34,119 nt of DNA from Lingula anatina (taxonomy: Eukaryota; Brachiopoda; Lingulata; Lingulida; Lingulidae): the NCBI RefSeq assembly GCF_001039355.2, contig NW_019773592.1:347478-381596 (forward strand), in the 5' to 3' direction. The position numbers and the translations under genes are program-made. Numbering within the stretch: the stretch's first letter is position 1; each line of letters begins with the position of its first letter. Shown piece after piece: positions 32,982 to 34,119 of the stretch. The notes under the pieces were generated by a model that did no database searches, was not told the DNA's origin, and was given only the letters and a program-made list of their open reading frames with translations.

Positions 32982-34092
32982 TTTGCAGTGTTTTTTAAAA
33001 GTTGTAAAACTGATGCAAGTAAAATTCAACTCGAACAAACAAATTTCCGCTTGTTAATTCTTAAAATAATTTTTTTAAATGCTAAATGGACCTATAAATT
33101 GAGAAATAGTGTGAGTTCTCGTGGCATGCGAAGAAGTCCCAAGTTCGATTTTCAAGCAGTGTCGACCACCTCACTTAAAAAAAACACAAATGGAGCTGTT
33201 ACGTGCCTGGCCATGAAAACATTGATAATGAGCAATTTACCGATTAGCCTGTAAGCTCTAGTGTTCGATAACTTAGGTTGTGTGATCGCCAAGGAGATGT
33301 AAAAGTAGGCCAGTGACCACTCACCTTATAACAATGTTAAAACGCATATTAAAAAGGGCAGTTTTCAACTAAGGTTTGAAGAGATAGAATAAACGTAGAA
33401 ATGAGAAATATTTAATTTCAATTCTTATTTAATTGTCTTATTCATTATTTTTTCCTTTTTTCTCTCTACTCTGACATTAGAGTACTGATAACCCAAAGCC
33501 ATGAATAAAGACGTCCGTTGTCAATTATTAACTATAGCAGTAGTATATGCAAAACTATTCTGGTTTCTGCTGCCTGGTATAACTTAATCAGGATTTTTCA
33601 CATGACACACTGTTTTTTTCTTTCGTTTCGTAAAATCACACAAACTTGCTTTTCATTTATCAGAATAACAACTCAGTTGATTACAAAATATGTTTGAGAG
33701 TACTGAGGTGGCTGTATATGCTAAGTCCAGTGTACTTTCAACTGACTCACTACAGTACATTACAATCAAAACAATCATGCTCCCCCAGGCTGCCTCGAAA
33801 CTGCAGTCACTCTACGCCCTATTATCTATAGTTGCCTTCGAGAAGTGAGTAGTTCACGGCTACCCGTACCAGTTTAACGGACATCGGGCCTATCATAATT
33901 TTGGGGAGAAGGTAAGTTGCTTAGAAATTGTCATAAAATTTGGCCGTTTAATTTGGAAATCACTGCTTAGTACTTATTACTCTTATTATAAAATAAAATA
34001 ATAAACAGAATAATCAAATAAACATTAGTTAATAAAATATGTATGTTAAAAAGATTTTATAATCAAGTATGGGAATCACTATCAAACACCCC
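32378..34092 (+). repeat. 1.7 kb segmental duplication, copy 2
   Basis: It is collinear with 8714-10426 throughout and includes expanded (ATTT)n tracts at 32878-32910 and 32941-32984 where copy 1 has only short A/T tracts. By position, the sequence matching the promoter and exon array of copy 1 would begin just past the window edge. Confidence 0.85.
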
Positions 34093-34119
34093 CCCCCACC
34101 CCCCCACCCCCCCCCCCCC
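34088..34119. repeat. Poly-C run at window end
   Basis: Nearly pure C with two A interruptions. Copy 1 at this point has only ACGCCACCCCC, so this is a local expansion or an assembly-edge artefact. Confidence 0.9.

Overview
This is an AT-rich, intron-rich animal genome window. Compact GT-AG introns, an astacin metalloprotease carrying three ShKT domains (a combination known from nematocyst-expressed proteins), and many short inverted-repeat elements suggest a cnidarian, probably an anthozoan (sea anemone or coral). The species cannot be told from the sequence alone. No rRNA, tRNA or CRISPR was recognised.

Region 1 (1-7130, + strand): the 3' half of a RhoGAP gene of the ARHGAP12/15/27 group. 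Six coding exons (890-4894) cover the whole GAP domain and stop codon, followed by a long 3' UTR. Two inverted-repeat elements sit in its introns.

Region 2 (7130-10430): intergenic DNA with a MITE (7977-8316), a 'GGGGCGGATCC' repeat end (8485), and a 1.7 kb segment (8714-10426) that recurs, diverged, at 32378-34092.

Region 3 (10478-16477, + strand) is the most unusual part. A strong TATA box and initiator precede eleven tandem units of about 258 or 308 bp (10894-14115). Most units carry a branch-point-like sequence, polypyrimidine tract, AG acceptor, exon-like body and donor. I read the exon-like body as a decayed, amplified copy of the exon coding the N-terminal domain of TDP-43 (TARDBP). 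Downstream, 14512-14667 is a clear but frameshifted TARDBP exon (linker plus first half of RRM1), in the splice phase expected from the array exons. Another, older copy of the N-terminal exon lies at 15024-15166. Two further exon-like blocks (15961-16024, 16350-16477) join into one open frame of unknown identity. No array unit I translated keeps a TDP-43 frame, so the locus is either a pseudogene or a non-coding or chimeric transcript.

Region 4 (16480-25990): gene-poor and repeat-rich. It contains a 228 bp element (18558-18785) with a 96 percent identical copy inside the protease gene, a 4.6 kb satellite (20446-25030) of about 1.3 kb units each holding a 0.5 kb near-palindrome, and a CCGCCAAGG-ended MITE.

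Region 5 (26184-31221, - strand): a complete 12-exon gene for a secreted astacin metalloprotease of 486 residues. It has a signal peptide, propeptide, zinc protease domain, cysteine-rich segment, a (GGGT)n hinge and three ShKT domains, with its own TATA box.

Region 6 (31230-34119): intergenic sequence, then the second copy of the 1.7 kb segment, ending in a poly-C run at the window edge.
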